Shown: in pieces, positions 24,105 to 35,980 of the stretch
Position numbering within the stretch: position 1 is the stretch's first letter
Layout: the number at the start of each line of letters is the position of its first letter
Assembly (NCBI GenBank): GCA_958299035.1
Contig: CATQJL010000316.1
Location: 37,947,441 to 38,011,440, forward strand
Length of the DNA: 64,000 nt
Direction: 5' to 3'
Source: Cylicocyclus nassatus
Lineage: Eukaryota > Nematoda > Chromadorea > Rhabditida > Strongylidae
Notes under the pieces: model-generated
Database searches by the model: none
What the model was told of the DNA's origin: nothing
What the model saw: the letters and a program-made list of their open reading frames with translations, nothing else
Program-made: the position numbers and the translations under genes

Positions 24105-25797
24105 GGGAGGACGTATTTGAGGCGCACAGCTATTTACTTTGGCTCACTTTGCCCTCGGTCATGCTAATGTCCGCGGAGCGCGGCAAGCTCCTCGGACTTG
24201 GATTCTTTTTTGCATCTCAACCATAGTTTATAGATTCTTTTGACTCAACTATAGTGGATTCTTTTTTGCATCTCAACCATAGTTTATAGATTCTTTTGAC
24301 TCAACTATAGTTCATCTTCTCCTTTCTTCCAGTGATAGGCTGTTTATTGTTTATTCATAGACATCTCGTTTTCTTCAAACAAAGCTTAACTAAGACTGAT
24401 ATGGACACTGATACCTGCATCGCGGATGCTGTGAAGAAGTTTATCGCTGCAAAGTCATCTCGAATGTAGATGTAAGAAGCATACAAACTACGATGTACCC
24501 TTTGATTCAAAGGAATTAACGGCTGGAAGGAGGGGTTTAAAGGCCTGATCAAGCCTAGAGAATAATAAGAGAGTCGTCACGAGCGCAAGCGGTCGCCTTT
24601 CAGCCGCAAATCCCGTTGTGTCAAAGAGTTGGTGGCGAATAACGAAATCAACTACATTAATGAAGTAACAAGAAGAAATTAGTTGTAAGCAACTTTTGAA
24701 TGTAACACGTGGTAATAATGATACTTTGAAGAGTTTACTCTAAGACTCGCTTACATTTTCTCTAGTTTGAAACTATATTAAACTAAACTGACTAACTATA
24801 ATCGTTTTGAAATTTAGTGTCCAAGCTAAACTCGCTAGAAGCACCATATTCAAAACCTGAGTTCAGCATAGCAAAAACGTAGCCGGAGATTAGTATCCAT
24901 CAATCCAGCCTAACAGCAGCCTCAATATCTTGAATAAAATTCGGCGTTCATTTGACCAATAGCTGATGTGCTGCTAGATACCGCGATTCGCAGCCATCAT
25001 TGCAGGTACAGTCTGCCCCAATCCTAACCAGGCCAAAATCGGCATGGCGGGAATCCTCGCCGCGAGGGTTTCGCGCCACATCTGCGGCTAGGTAGCCTGC
25101 TCTCTCCTCGATCTCTTCACTTTCTGCGACAGCGCGCGAATGCAGCGCAATCCCCTAGCGCTGCGTGCGCGCAAATTCAGCCGACGTTTCGGCCTGATCC
25201 CGATTGGGGCAGACTGTAGTATGCACAATGCGTAGAGTCTGATTCGCTAAGCACTGAAAAAACTGGAAACGCCACGGCGTAACCGTGTTTTTGCTCTGCA
25301 GAAAGTGTATACACAATATTTTAGCCAAAATGACTATGCTTATGCACCATTCTCCGACCAGTTTCAAGTCTGAAGGCTTGGCAGGCCAGAACAAATACAG
25401 CGGCAAGAAAGCGTCGGTTCAAGAAAGCATGACAGTTTCAAGGAGACAAACTTACAAAAAACAGTTGTGCAGCGCAAATTATGCAAAAATAACTATTTAC
25501 AACTATTTCGTCGTAGTTGGGTTGAGAACATAACGCCAACTGACAATTTTGACAGTCCTGTTTGCAAATAGTAGACAAAAGTCGAGAAATGCTACAAAGG
25601 ATGATCTTTTATGACAGTGAGAAAAAGCAGAAGATGAACTATAGTTGAGATACATAAAGCTATAAACTATAGTTGAGATGCAAAAAGAATCCCAAAAAGA
25701 ATCAAGTCCGAGGAGCTTGCCGCGCTCCGCGGACATAAGCATGACCGAACGCGACGTGAGCCAAAGTAAGTAGCTGTGCGCCTCGAATACGTCAGGG
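24105..25797. mobile_element. 1.7-kb element with about 190-bp inverted arms
   Basis: The left arm (24105-24315) and right arm (25620-25797) are inverted copies. Both run from ACGTATTYGAGGCGCACAGC at the outside through TCCGCGGAGCGCGGCAAGC to AACTATAGTTCATCTTCT inside. In the left arm a 55-bp segment (GATTCTTTTTTGCATCTCAA...) is tandemly duplicated. The 1.3-kb interior has no recognisable transposase and contains a separate MITE at 25009-25216. Exact ends and target duplication are unresolved. Confidence 0.65.
25009..25216. mobile_element. 208-bp TA-flanked MITE, TIR CAGTCTGCCCCAATC
   Basis: The left end is TA + CAGTCTGCCCCAATCCTAAC; the right end is GATTGGGGCAGACTG + TA. The GC-rich interior is largely palindromic (CCTCGCCGCGAGG). 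It is nested in the spacer of the long-TIR element. Similar termini (GGATTGGGGCAGAC near 61730, GATTGGGACACACTG near 32454) suggest a dispersed family. Confidence 0.8.
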
Positions 25798-25825
25798 GGG
25801 AGTGGTGAAGAAGAAAGAGTATAAC

Positions 25826-25866
25826 GCTGCAAAATAAATACCATTGGTATTTATTTTGCAGCGTTG
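25826..25866. repeat. perfect palindrome abutting the long-TIR element
   Basis: CGCTGCAAAATAAATACCA and its reverse complement meet without a loop, giving an 18-19-bp stem. Confidence 0.75.
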
Positions 25867-26956
25867 GTATATTTTGAATTGAAATGATGTAGGCAGATGA
25901 AATCTGAACAACGATAACATTTTCCTTGCTCAACCTCGTCCTGTAAAGCCGTGATTAATTCAAACTGCACCTTTTGTCTCTGCATTTGCTTTGGGTTGTT
26001 CCATAATTTCGTAGCTTTATATAAAACAAGAAGCAAATTTCATCAATTACCGATCAACAACTTATTCAAGAGTAAATTGACACACACTATAGAGATATTA
26101 CTATATCTTCAAATCACAACTTGCACGATAGTTGCCGTATGGGCTCATGTTTGTCATGCAGAAAATTCACATGATACATCTGGGCTTTTCTGCATTGTAA
26201 CCTCGTTTAGACGGCAAAGACAAGTTGCGTACAATTTGTAGTCGACCATATTGCTTGCCCGGTTTTCCGTATGAAATGCATTGTTAGTCCCAGCTACCAT
26301 TCTCTTTTCAAAAACTTTCTGTTTGAAGACAGTCGCTCGGCAACTCTTCGACACAAAAATTTAGCTTAACTGAAGTTCTCCATTGTGTTGTTCCAAATAT
26401 CCACTCTAAAGAGCGCTAAAATAGTGCAGCGAGCATTCTGCAAGGCCCTTCGTTTAAACTTCAAAGGAGTAGAACAATTTCCGGCAAGGCTGGAGAAGCA
26501 AAATCTTTGCGGATTCTTTGATTGTAACATTCTGGCATGCAGCCCCCAACGCTGAGAGGGAAATTGCAAACTATTTCGAGCGCGCACAAAACTGACTTGC
26601 GCACAGGACTCGAGGACAATTTTCTTAGCAGCTTTTCCAAGCTGTGCGACAGGACTTGCTCTGCTTTTACGTTTAAGAAATAGGCGATCTATCAAACAAA
26701 TTACCGAAATGTGGGAATATTTCGTTGGAATATACGTAACCTCTGAGAACACGAGGCGAGAGGCATAAGAAGGCGGCTCGCCAGCGCGCCGAGCGTGACA
26801 CTCAGATCAAAAAACCGCTGTGGACAGCTTTCAATGTCGATAAGTTCATCATAAAAACGTGAATGTCTTTTCCCAACGGCGCACGCAACTGGTCGCAAAT
26901 CAACCGCTATTTGCAGAAGAGAGGATAAGGAAACGTTTTAACGAACTTATGAAATC

Positions 26957-27600
26957 ACCGGTGCATCACTCCTGCTTCGCAGAGGCTCGCACTAGTTCTA
27001 CTGAATGCTCTACTGATTCTCGCATAATTATGACACAACTCAGCACGCAATGCTGACTATCAAAAATAAAATACTCAATTTGAATGCTTACTCATGTAAA
27101 ATCGGTGATTTTGCGTCAATGAAACTTTTTGCAGAAGAACAAACGCATTTGAACATCTCCCATTTTTTGATAGTTGCCTAAGAACAATATTCGCCGTGTG
27201 TGCTACATCTTTGTGCGAAATTCTTATCAAATGCTCGGGTAAAACCTTAGCAAATTGACCATTTACTCAACTTATTCTTTTTGGCGCCGTTTTTGTAAAG
27301 TAGTAAACTTTTGATCACTTTTTGGGCCTAAATCCATGGCTTGCACATTTACTTGCCAAAACACATCCACTCCGCAGAAAGTGGAAATGCGCACTCAATT
27401 TTGCGGCTTAGAAACCAAGAGGATCTATTTGACGCGCAGTTCTCAGGGATCCGGCGAATCTGTAGTACTTTTGCATGTTGGAACTTCATGCTGGTAGCAT
27501 GCGCTGTGAAGATTTGAGCTCAGGACTTTGGATGGAACATGCTTTGCGAATTTCGTAACACACACACTCACAACACACATAAAGTCACGTTATTATAAGT
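26957..27600 (-). mobile_element. dispersed double-stem element, copy B
   Basis: This is a minus-strand copy of the element at 15909-16604. The 5' part (GTTATTATAA side, (GT)n, GTTACGAAATTCGC) lies near 27540-27600. The terminal hairpin is at 26958-26994 with CCTCTGC-GAA-GCAGGAG at its core. It is head-to-head with copy C. Confidence 0.6.
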
Positions 27601-27629
27601 AATGATTAATTGATGATAAAGCGCTAACA

Positions 27630-28275
27630 TCTGTCTTTTTGTGCGTGTGTCTGTATGTCTGTCTGTTACGAAAATCATGGTGCGATTTGCAGCCAAATTC
27701 TCGTGCCAAAATTTCACACAACATACTGTGCCAGCTGTAGGCTCACCACACGCAAAGAGGAGGGGAAAACGGCTCAATAACTGGCATCAAACGGGTTCAC
27801 TCGGATGTTGGTTCGGGAAACTGGGTCGGTATATGGACTTTTTGTAATACCATAAATTTGCTTGACAGGGAGATCTGCACCCTATACTACATTTAGCACA
27901 GAAACAAACCAAGAAAGTTTTTTCAACATCAAAAAGAAATGATTGCGTAGACCATCAATTTGTCAACGTTTTACCTAGGAAATTGATAAAACTTTTGCTC
28001 AGGAATGTATCCCACCATAATAATTGTACGTATTGTACTTTAGAGCCAAAATAATCTTAGTTACTGATCAAAATAAGCAATTGTTCTTCTCCAAAAAAGA
28101 CCCTTTCTCCCAAAGTTATCAGTCTTACATGAAAAGCTTTGAAAATGGTGTTTGTTTACAACTTATTTGTAATTGTCACATCTCAAGGTAAGTTTCCAAG
28201 CTATTGGAAAGACGAGAAAGCCAAGGAGGTAGCAGGATCAATGTGAACCTCTGCAAGGCAGAGGTTACGCACTGT
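27630..28275 (+). mobile_element. dispersed double-stem element, copy C
   Basis: It begins near GTGCGTGTGTCTGTATGTCT, contains CTGTTACGAAAATCATGG and ends with the hairpin around 28240-28272 (CCTCTGC-AAG-GCAGAGG core, TTAC, GCACTGTG). It contains an ATG-led 14-codon hydrophobic frame (28145-28187) ending in a GTAAGT donor, a possible first exon of the downstream ectodomain gene. Confidence 0.6.
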
Positions 28276-28454
28276 GTAACCTTATTCCCTTTTAAGCCGA
28301 TCGCGCGTTATAAGTTTCAAAAATTTATTTAAAAAAATTTATTTAACTCTATAGATCTATCAATACCGTCCGCATGAGCCCATGCAAAACTCAACTCAAA
28401 CGCTTTGAAAAAAGTGCTTTAATTATTGAAATAGGCTGCCAAATATGTTGTCAG

Positions 28455-30642
28455 ATTCCTGGCATAATATGGCAACATTACAGAATCATCCATGCGCAAA
28501 AGAAGACAAGTCTTGCGTCATTGTATTTCTTCCTTTCGATCGTATTCTTTTCGGCTGCTCTAAAATTGATGTGAGTTACTATCAAGATGTTCAAGAGCAT
28601 GATAAAAGAAGTAACTATTTGAATACTTGCGTTTTCGTTTTTTCACATATAGATGGTTCACAAGAGTTCACAGGTTTGGTGAAGTGTAGCAACCCAAAAT
28701 TGACCACAATACACTTAAGCATCTTTCTTACAGAGGAGGTGTCAGAAGTCGCAGTCGCCTTTTGAAATAAGATAGCTATCATTTAAAGCAGCTTGAATCG
28801 CTGAAAACAGTCTTTCTTAGTTGCAGAACAGACCTGAATCGGGAGTTACTGAATCCAGTTTGCAGAAAATTCTGAATGTAGAGGGTAGTCAAAACTACCA
28901 ACCCTTTGTATTTTGGGCTCAAACCTATACGAAACGCTTGTCAGTGCCTAATATGATTCTACTCCTTTTTTAATGTTATGCTGTAGTGCCTAACAAGCAT
29001 TTGAACGATTTCTACGATCACAGAGTACCTCTAAACAATGTAAAATTTGATGGAATTGCGCATAACTCCCGATCCAGACTCGTTCTGCAGATAAGGAAGG
29101 CAGTTTTGGAGTCAGCGTTTTAAGCCGCTTCAGATGCTATCTATCACATGTAAAAAAGCCACTGCGACTTCTGACACTTCCCTTCTTAAATTTGCCAGGT
29201 ACTTAAGACTTAAGAAGGAAGACCTGCGTTCCTTAACCCAGCTCTTTCACTCTTTTCCTTTTGCCTCAACCCCTTTGCAAAGAAAAAGTTGGTGCACATA
29301 AAATAATACAGATGGTATGCGCAAGATTCATGTACCACAGTATCTCTGTGGTCACTTTGCCTGCGACTCAGGCCCGTAGTAAACCTCCGTCATCTTAGGT
29401 CAGCACGAGGCCCAGGTTGACGTTACGGCGCTTCGCGCGCTAAGGGAACCATTGATTTAGAGCGGAATGCTTCAACTGCCGTGTCTTGTAAACCACTCAA
29501 AGCAACTCTCAGGAATTTTCCTCTAATCCACCTTACACACTATCTATGGCAGTTGACCTTCAGGTCCATTTTTAACCTGAAACAGCGCAGCAAAGTCGGC
29601 TGATCAACTGCCAGTTCAAACTGCCTTCTAAAGCATAGAAGGATGGAGGCCGTCATTTCGACATCTCAATGTGAGACTAGAGCTTCAGGAAAGATTTTGA
29701 TCTGACGGGGGTTCACTACGGGTCTCAACGAAGAAAGTCTTCACAAGTCATCTACTCAACAAAATGTATTGCTTGATTGACTCTTTTTAGAAGATTCCGA
29801 AGAATTGGAGGCTGGGCGACTTTCGATATATTTATGTTGGTAAGGCCAGGGCTTACAGAAATGTCATATCTTCGTGTGACCTTATTGCAGTTCAACATAA
29901 TTTCTCAGAAGCAGAACCTTGCATTTACGACGAGCATGGGAAGGAAGTCTGCACACTAGATACAACATTTGTAAACACTACCATATTGATAGAAGAACAC
30001 AAATGTTGTTGTAGATCTGGTTACTGTGCTGTGATGCTTTACGATCAGGTACCGTAGGATCAGAAAGGTAGAAGAGATACCGTAGTTTTTAGGGAAATCT
30101 AGTTCTGCCTTTGTTGAAGACCGTAGTTGATCTTGAAGAAGTGGTTCCACATCATGAAAGCAAAATTGTCTTCAAAAACCTCAAGTTGAATGTCAAAGGC
30201 AAGAAGGATGAGAACAAAATAACTCTGAAAAAGAAGAAAACTGACAAATTCACGACAAAAGCCTTGGGATCGCCAAAAAAGCGTAGCAAGAGAAGGCCTT
30301 CTCCGTGTTGCGGTAATTTTCGCTAATTTTCTCAAGGCAAGATTACGGTATTTTCTAATTTTGTTCTCAACAGGAGATCCACCAAGGAATCTTGATGTGC
30401 TCTTTGTAATGCCAGTTTTTGTCATTCTTTTCTGTGTTTTTTGTGCCGCAGGAATTTCGAACATGTGTGGTGATCAAACGATAGATGAACTGCATGCGTC
30501 TGGTATAGACGTCATTCGGTCCGAGGTAAAGTAATCACTACATTAACTTAACTTCCGTTGGTTGAAGACCAGATGGCATTATATTTTGCTGTTTCTTTTT
30601 CTTTTGTGTTACACCATTTAGTATGTAAATGAAATAAAGTAA
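28455..30642 (+). CDS. putative single-pass membrane protein with activin-receptor/three-finger-like Cys-rich ectodomain
   Basis: Exons are 28455 (or 28484)-28570 with a GTGAGT donor, 29791-29839, 29891-30048, 30093-30312, 30374-30525 and 30622-30642 (TAA). All phases join. The order is: Cys-rich stretch (PCAKEDKSC, FGCSKID); EPCIYDEHGKEVC; EEHKCCCRSGYC with N-glycosylation sequons NFS and NTT; a Lys/Arg-rich segment (LKKKKTDKF, SPKKRSKRRPS); one membrane span (VLFVMPVFVILFCVFCAAG); and a 30-residue tail. A CCC..C ending is typical of activin/TGF-beta receptor and other three-finger ectodomains; no kinase follows, so a receptor-like or decoy role is inference. If the last intron is retained, GTA AAG TAA ends the frame at 30534. 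AATAAA overlaps the stop region (30632). The start is unresolved: an ATG at 28145-28187 joins in phase to 28455 but lies in repeat copy C. Confidence 0.65.
28735..29184. mobile_element. foldback MITE, TIR GTGTCAGAAGTCGCAGT, in an intron
   Basis: The left end GTGTCAGAAGTCGCAGTCGCC and right end GGCCACTGCGACTTCTGACAC-like sequence are inverted. Inner arms share GAATCGGGAGTTACTG / CATAACTCCCGATCCAG. It sits in the 1.2-kb intron between the first two confirmed exons of the ectodomain gene. Relatives lie at 1335-1760 and 55050-55494. Confidence 0.75.
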
Positions 30643-31119
30643 AGTAAAGTAAAGTGCAGTATAGAATTCTGCTAAAATACGATCATTGCAGGAAGGAAGA
30701 GTCAGAGAAACACCCCGTTCTCATGCGTATTGAAACTACTACATTGTTATTACTGCGTTTTCTTCTTAGCTTCATTTAAATGTGTTGTATGATATTTTGG
30801 GTAATAAAATTTTTTTGAGAGAAATGTGGTGGTTTGATTTGCGCGTAAGCGAGCATGGCTCCAATGTATAAATCATCACCCTCGAGTTTTGCAAAATACA
30901 AGAGTCAAGTGACCTCACTTTCATGGAGATTTTGCTGCGATGGAACAAAAATATAGCCAATCTAGAAGCCATTTGATGGCCGATTTTATCAAATGTATAC
31001 CATTTTGACAGCGAAATGTTTACTGCACTAACTCTTAATATAGTGCGCAGACAGCAGTAAAGACATTTGTTGTGACTATTTTTGGGGAAGGCGTGAGAAA
31101 GAATTAACCTAGATTTATA

Positions 31120-31797
31120 CAGGGTGTCCCAAAAAAATGTGAACACTGTTTGATCGTTAATAACTCCTTTGCTTTCACGTCTTTCGCCGAGCTTTAAGCG
31201 CCATTCTACAGGGCAAGGTTCAACTTAGATCTATAGTATGGCGCGAATCATTGATAGTTTTTCATTACTGTAGGATTACGGTAGGAACTTCGACAAGGGT
31301 TTTACACCATTGGAGGCCATTTTATGCCTCGGAACAAAACCAAACAAGCCCAAAACTCTTGAACTATGGTAATGGAAGCCGCAAATTTCGAATATGAATT
31401 TGCCGCTTTACTGTGATGCTTCTTTCCAAGTTTAGCCCAGGTGAACCGTAGTAGCTGAATTTTTAGCATTTGTCAGAAGTGTGATTACACCGTCAAAAAA
31501 GCAAAAAACACTCTTAAAAAGTTGTGCAGTGGATTCAGCGTGAGCGAAAACCCCAGTGCACGACTTTTCAGAAATTTTGAAGAAAATTTTGTCAAGTGGC
31601 ATATTTCACAATGGATCCACATGTTAGAAGTTCATACCGTAATCCTACATTAACGAAGAGCGGTCAGTAATTCGCTCCATACTACAAATTCAAGTTGAAC
31701 CTCGCTCTACAGAATGATGCCTCAAGCTCGGCGAAAGACCTAAAAGCAATGGAGTTATTAACGATCAAACAGTGTTCACATTTTTTGGGACACCCTG
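31120..31797. mobile_element. Tc1/mariner-type palindromic MITE, TIR CAGGGTGTCCCAAAAAA
   Basis: The element is 678 bp and flanked by TA. The left end is CAGGGTGTCCCAAAAAAATG and the right end TTTTTTGGGACACCCTG. The arms pair for most of the length (GTTTGATCGTTAATAACTCC with its complement), with the centre near 31458. No transposase. Confidence 0.87.
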
Positions 31798-34700
31798 TAT
31801 TTCAATAATAATTCTGAAGTCCAATTTGTCACGGTAGAAAAGCCAAATCGGAAAGATGGTATTTTGACTTTACTGTCTTTTTTTCAAGTAACTTCGGAAA
31901 CATTCCTGACAGTACTATCCGCCGTTAAGTATGTGTCCTGCCAGACAACATGACCTTCGGATGAGTCGAATGACATATAGATTTTCTATCAATTCTCGAT
32001 GTACTAGTCAAGCCTCAAGTTTGCAGCCAATCGATTAAAGCGTTTTTGTGGTACAACCTGGAGAAAGGCGTGTTTCCCTAGTGTAAGTATAGAGTCCAAC
32101 ACTACTTCTATGAAATGTTGCGGTTGTTTTCAAAATGCACATATTTGATTGCCAGCCCATCCATATATTCAGATTATATACTGTGTAACTTTCACAATTT
32201 TGGTGGGCGTGGAGTGGCCAACCCTGCAAATTTTGCACGGCTAAGATGAAGTATTGAGGTTCTTTTTCCCTAGTGATTCATTGGCAACCCAAACGACGTC
32301 GAAAATGCTTTATCCCACAAATTCAGCTTGCTGCCTGTGACAAACCCTGGAGTGAGAGGAGAACAGACAATCTTTCATTCTACCCATAGGTAGCAAACCA
32401 TAGACGTGACGCAGTGCCATGCGCAGCGCACAAGCCAGTTTTGATCTGTCTGGATTGGGACACACTGTAGTGCATTCATTTGCGCGTAAAGCCTATGAAA
32501 GTAATTATAAAAGTTATCAAGATTTTTACGCGAATATTACTATCATTTAGATGCCATATTAAAGGGATTTGTTCTGATTATATATCTCTCAAAATTCTCT
32601 TTCCAGATGCGCCGAGGTGATTTATCACATCGTAAATTTGCCAGCTGAAAGTAGAGAAAGCTGTAAATATTCGTCGTGAATTAATGTTTACTTCAGCTGA
32701 CAAACTCATGTGCGTTTACTTTTGACAAGGATTGACGAGCAACAGCCGAAGTAATGTCCCTCAGATGCGAGCGTTTACGTCAGAACAGCAGCGGTTATGC
32801 GATTCTCTCACGGTGCTTAGGGAAGGGGCGAAACAATTTGGGGAAGACTCTCTTCCGGCCAGAAATCAGTCATGTACTATCATTTCCTGTTAATCTAAGG
32901 TGTTTAACCACAAAACAAACAAAACAGTGGCACTCTTGACTGCGGTGATCCCTGAAGTGCATTTCCACGCATTGCGCCTGGCAACACCGCCAATGTTGAT
33001 CGTTCCGGTTTGCGTTCGAATATGATCGAAATGCTTTGTGTTTGCATCCGGCGCTGTTTGTGTGCCATTTCCTATCGGTTTCAAAGCCTATCGCTTCTCT
33101 ACCGCTTATTTCCAATTTTTCGTGAATTCGAAATTGGCTAGTTAGCGCTTGATATCACCTACACAGAAAACACGCAAAGCAGACTTTTCGCCCTTGGAAA
33201 TCTCACTATAGTATTTTTGCTTGGAATGCCACAAAATTTCCTTGAATCTTCTAATTTTGTCTTTCTGAATGAGAGCAATAATGAAAGAGTGATAGGGAAT
33301 AAGGAATTATTTTCCAAAGTGCATACAGATGCGAATTTTCTAAAAAACAACTTTAATTTTTTAGCCAAATGATGAAAGAACTTTGAAAAATTTCAAAGAA
33401 ATTTTTGAAGTCAATATTTACTCACAAAACTTACAGAACTCTCGTAGATTTTTTAGTAAATTCTGCTTTTTAATTCTATGTTTTCTCGTACTCCCTCAAA
33501 ACCCTTGAGAAAAAATATTTCGAAATTCAAAAGGCTTTGTCTGGGTTCCTTGAAAATTTCAATATCTCTTTTTAGCATAGTATCGACTGCTCCTCGAGCT
33601 GGGTGTAAATGCTCGAAGAAATTAAAAGTAGTATACATATAAAACTTCTTTTCTGTTAAAATGATTTCATTTTTTTTTATGCCCGATTATAAAATTTTAC
33701 AAAACTCTTCAGTATTGCTAACAATGACCTAATTTTAGTTTGTACTACTACAATTCATGTAAATAAAAACCCCTTTCAATAGATAATCATCGTTGATTTC
33801 TAAGAAGGAGCGGATTTCATTGAAGAAAAGTGCAACAAAAAAAGCTCACTTATAAGTGTTGGTAATGAAAATTACTGCTAGTGTTTGCAAAAATCAACCA
33901 AATCCTAAACTAAATCAATAAAATTTATCGATCATTGTCTACAAGATTTTGTTTACGTGCGATAATAACTAATCCAATTTTTGTTCAGTTATATCGGATA
34001 TGACAACTCCAGCTGCCTAATTTTTGAAAATAAATTTACTTTTTCGGAAATCTCCTTCCTTCTTCAAATGCGCCGTTTGCGAGATTGCAACCCCCACTCT
34101 TGGCTCCGGGAACCAACACATAAATCCAAACATCGCCATGAATGTTTCGGCCTATAAATTTCGATTTTATTCTAATGCGATTGTCGTTTTATTGTTTACG
34201 GCCATGCATATCACATGCTGCTATCGATCAGCAGCATTTTTATCATTTGTTACTTGGCGACACCCGAGCGAGTCAACAACACAACTCACGGCATGCACCC
34301 CATATCACTCACTGCATCGAAGTTTTACCGGGTAGATTGTTATCAGCAAACATACATAGATAGCATTGAGAATTCTTTTCGTTAACGCTCCTGAGAATTC
34401 TCGAATGTTTCCCCAGTCTTCCCTCTGTACTCTCTTTTGAATATTTTCTATTTGAAATATTTGTGTTGGAATATAAGGGTCATAGATTTTGTATCCTCTG
34501 TTCCCTGCCTAATTCTGTTTTGGAAAACTGAATAGTCAGATTTTTTCTCATTTATCCGTTCTTATCTAGCTACTGGATTGCTAATAGAGTGATTAAGAGA
34601 GAACTAAGGAACTGAAGATCAACTCCAAGGCGCAGCGCTTACGAGCAGAGGACAACATAAATGAAATCTTCTTGGATTTCACTGAAAAGGAAAAAGGTGC

Positions 34701-35133
34701 CGGATGTCCTACGGCATAACTCACGAGAAATGCTAGCATTACTCGTGCACCAATGAATTTAGTTTTCTCCTTTTTACTTCTCAAAACAAAACTAGGGTTT
34801 CGTGGTTTCTCTAAGCCCAACTTTTGCGCGTCGTTCAAAGGCATTCCTGCTCATAAGCGTCTATACATAGTATTTGGAAACTAATAGAAGGCCTTAGGTA
34901 AGATTGCCTATGCCACTTCTCACTCGGCTCATTATACTATTCAGAAAATGGGATCCATGATTCCAGCTCAGACCGTAGTCTTTCCGGACGAATCAATCTG
35001 TTTTTTTACGGTGATACTGACGTTAATCCCCATGATTTTGCAAATCTTTCCTTTACAACCTTTTGGGTCACGTCATCAATTCTGTTGTTAGCGTGGAATT
35101 CAGAAATTGTGACCTCGAGTCATCTGTAATTTA
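31798..35133. other. 3.3 kb with no confident gene
   Basis: No exon set assembles here. An ATG at 34138 opens a 65-codon frame with a hydrophobic start (NAIVVLLFTAMHITCC) ending near a GTAGATT donor. It could be the first exon of a secreted protein, but no partner exon was found. A partial match to the CAGTCTGCCCCAATC MITE lies near 32454-32472. Confidence 0.4.
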
Positions 35134-35581
35134 TTAGGTTGTAAAGAAAGTTCTGTCAATAGAGGTTAAGCTATATTGTTTTAACAATATTTTCATCACG
35201 GGTGGCTGTCGATCAACGATATTTTGGTCATGTGCCACTGATAACCTTAGAATACTAGTTAAGTATATCATGAATGCTCTTTCACAAGAAGGGCGCGGCT
35301 GCGTTTCGAAACAGGTGGAGATTCGATTTTTTGAACCCTGAAATGAACGAGCTATTTTTTCTTGAAAGAAAAAGGATCAAATAACGGAGTAAGTTATAGT
35401 CGGATATTGCTTTATCTAATCAATTCAAGGGGTATAAAACGGACTTACAAAGCGAGCCTCTCATATTCTGCGCGTCTATAACCTAAAAAATGTGCCTTTT
35501 CGCAGACCGATGTTTCTTCTTGCTTTATTGGTAATTCTGGTAATTATGAGTGGAATCTGCAGAACTTTCTTTACAACCTAA
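35134..35581. mobile_element. mariner-type element, TIR TTAGGTTGTAAAGAAAGTTCTG
   Basis: It is 448 bp and flanked by TA on both sides. Its termini TTAGGTTGTAAAGAAAGTTC and GAACTTTCTTTACAACCTAA are near-perfect inverted repeats. Unlike its neighbours, the interior is not obviously palindromic, so it may be an internal-deletion derivative of an autonomous element rather than a foldback. Confidence 0.83.
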
Positions 35582-35768
35582 TAATTTGTGAGATAGAACA
35601 CTATGCCCATCTATCGACAACGTCTTTGTTATGTAGTAACGCCGAGGGCATTTCTATAAAGCCCACAAAATGCAAAGTTTTTTGCTAGCTGACATATATC
35701 CGTCAAAAACAAAAGAGTCAAGAAAACATGGAGAAATCACTGAAAATGAGCAAGTCGTAACTCAGTTC

Positions 35769-35980
35769 GTCAGGTAGCGTGCATGGTGTGCAATGAGCAT
35801 ATCAAGTTCCGAATGGCTCGACGTCAGTGTACTGAAAAGGCACTCATTTGTAAGCTTCTTGAAAATGAAACTCAATTTTTTTACAACAACAATGCCGTGG
35901 ATCAAGTGACTCGTGTTTCTCGTATGCAGATTGATTGCTTCTTAGCTATTTTGGATTATGTGATATCCCAGATTGCATAG
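35769..35980 (+). CDS. candidate exon, unknown protein
   Basis: After TTCGTCAG a 70-codon frame reads VACMVCNEHIKFRMARRQ, then KLLENETQFFYNNNAVD, then DCFLAILDYVISQIA and a TAG stop. The CxxC start and balanced composition look coding. No flanking exon or polyadenylation signal could be tied to it, and an ATG at 35783 would also give a 65-residue ORF. Function unknown. Confidence 0.25.

Noticed and set aside
26366..26752. 128-residue minus-strand ORF
   Set aside because: Longest frame in its area, but its start uses GTG, internal splice-like sites abound and no family is recognised.
28445..28765. Uninterrupted 106-residue + ORF
   Set aside because: Only its middle (to the GTGAGT donor at 28571) fits the spliced gene; the rest runs into intron and into the MITE terminus at about 28735.
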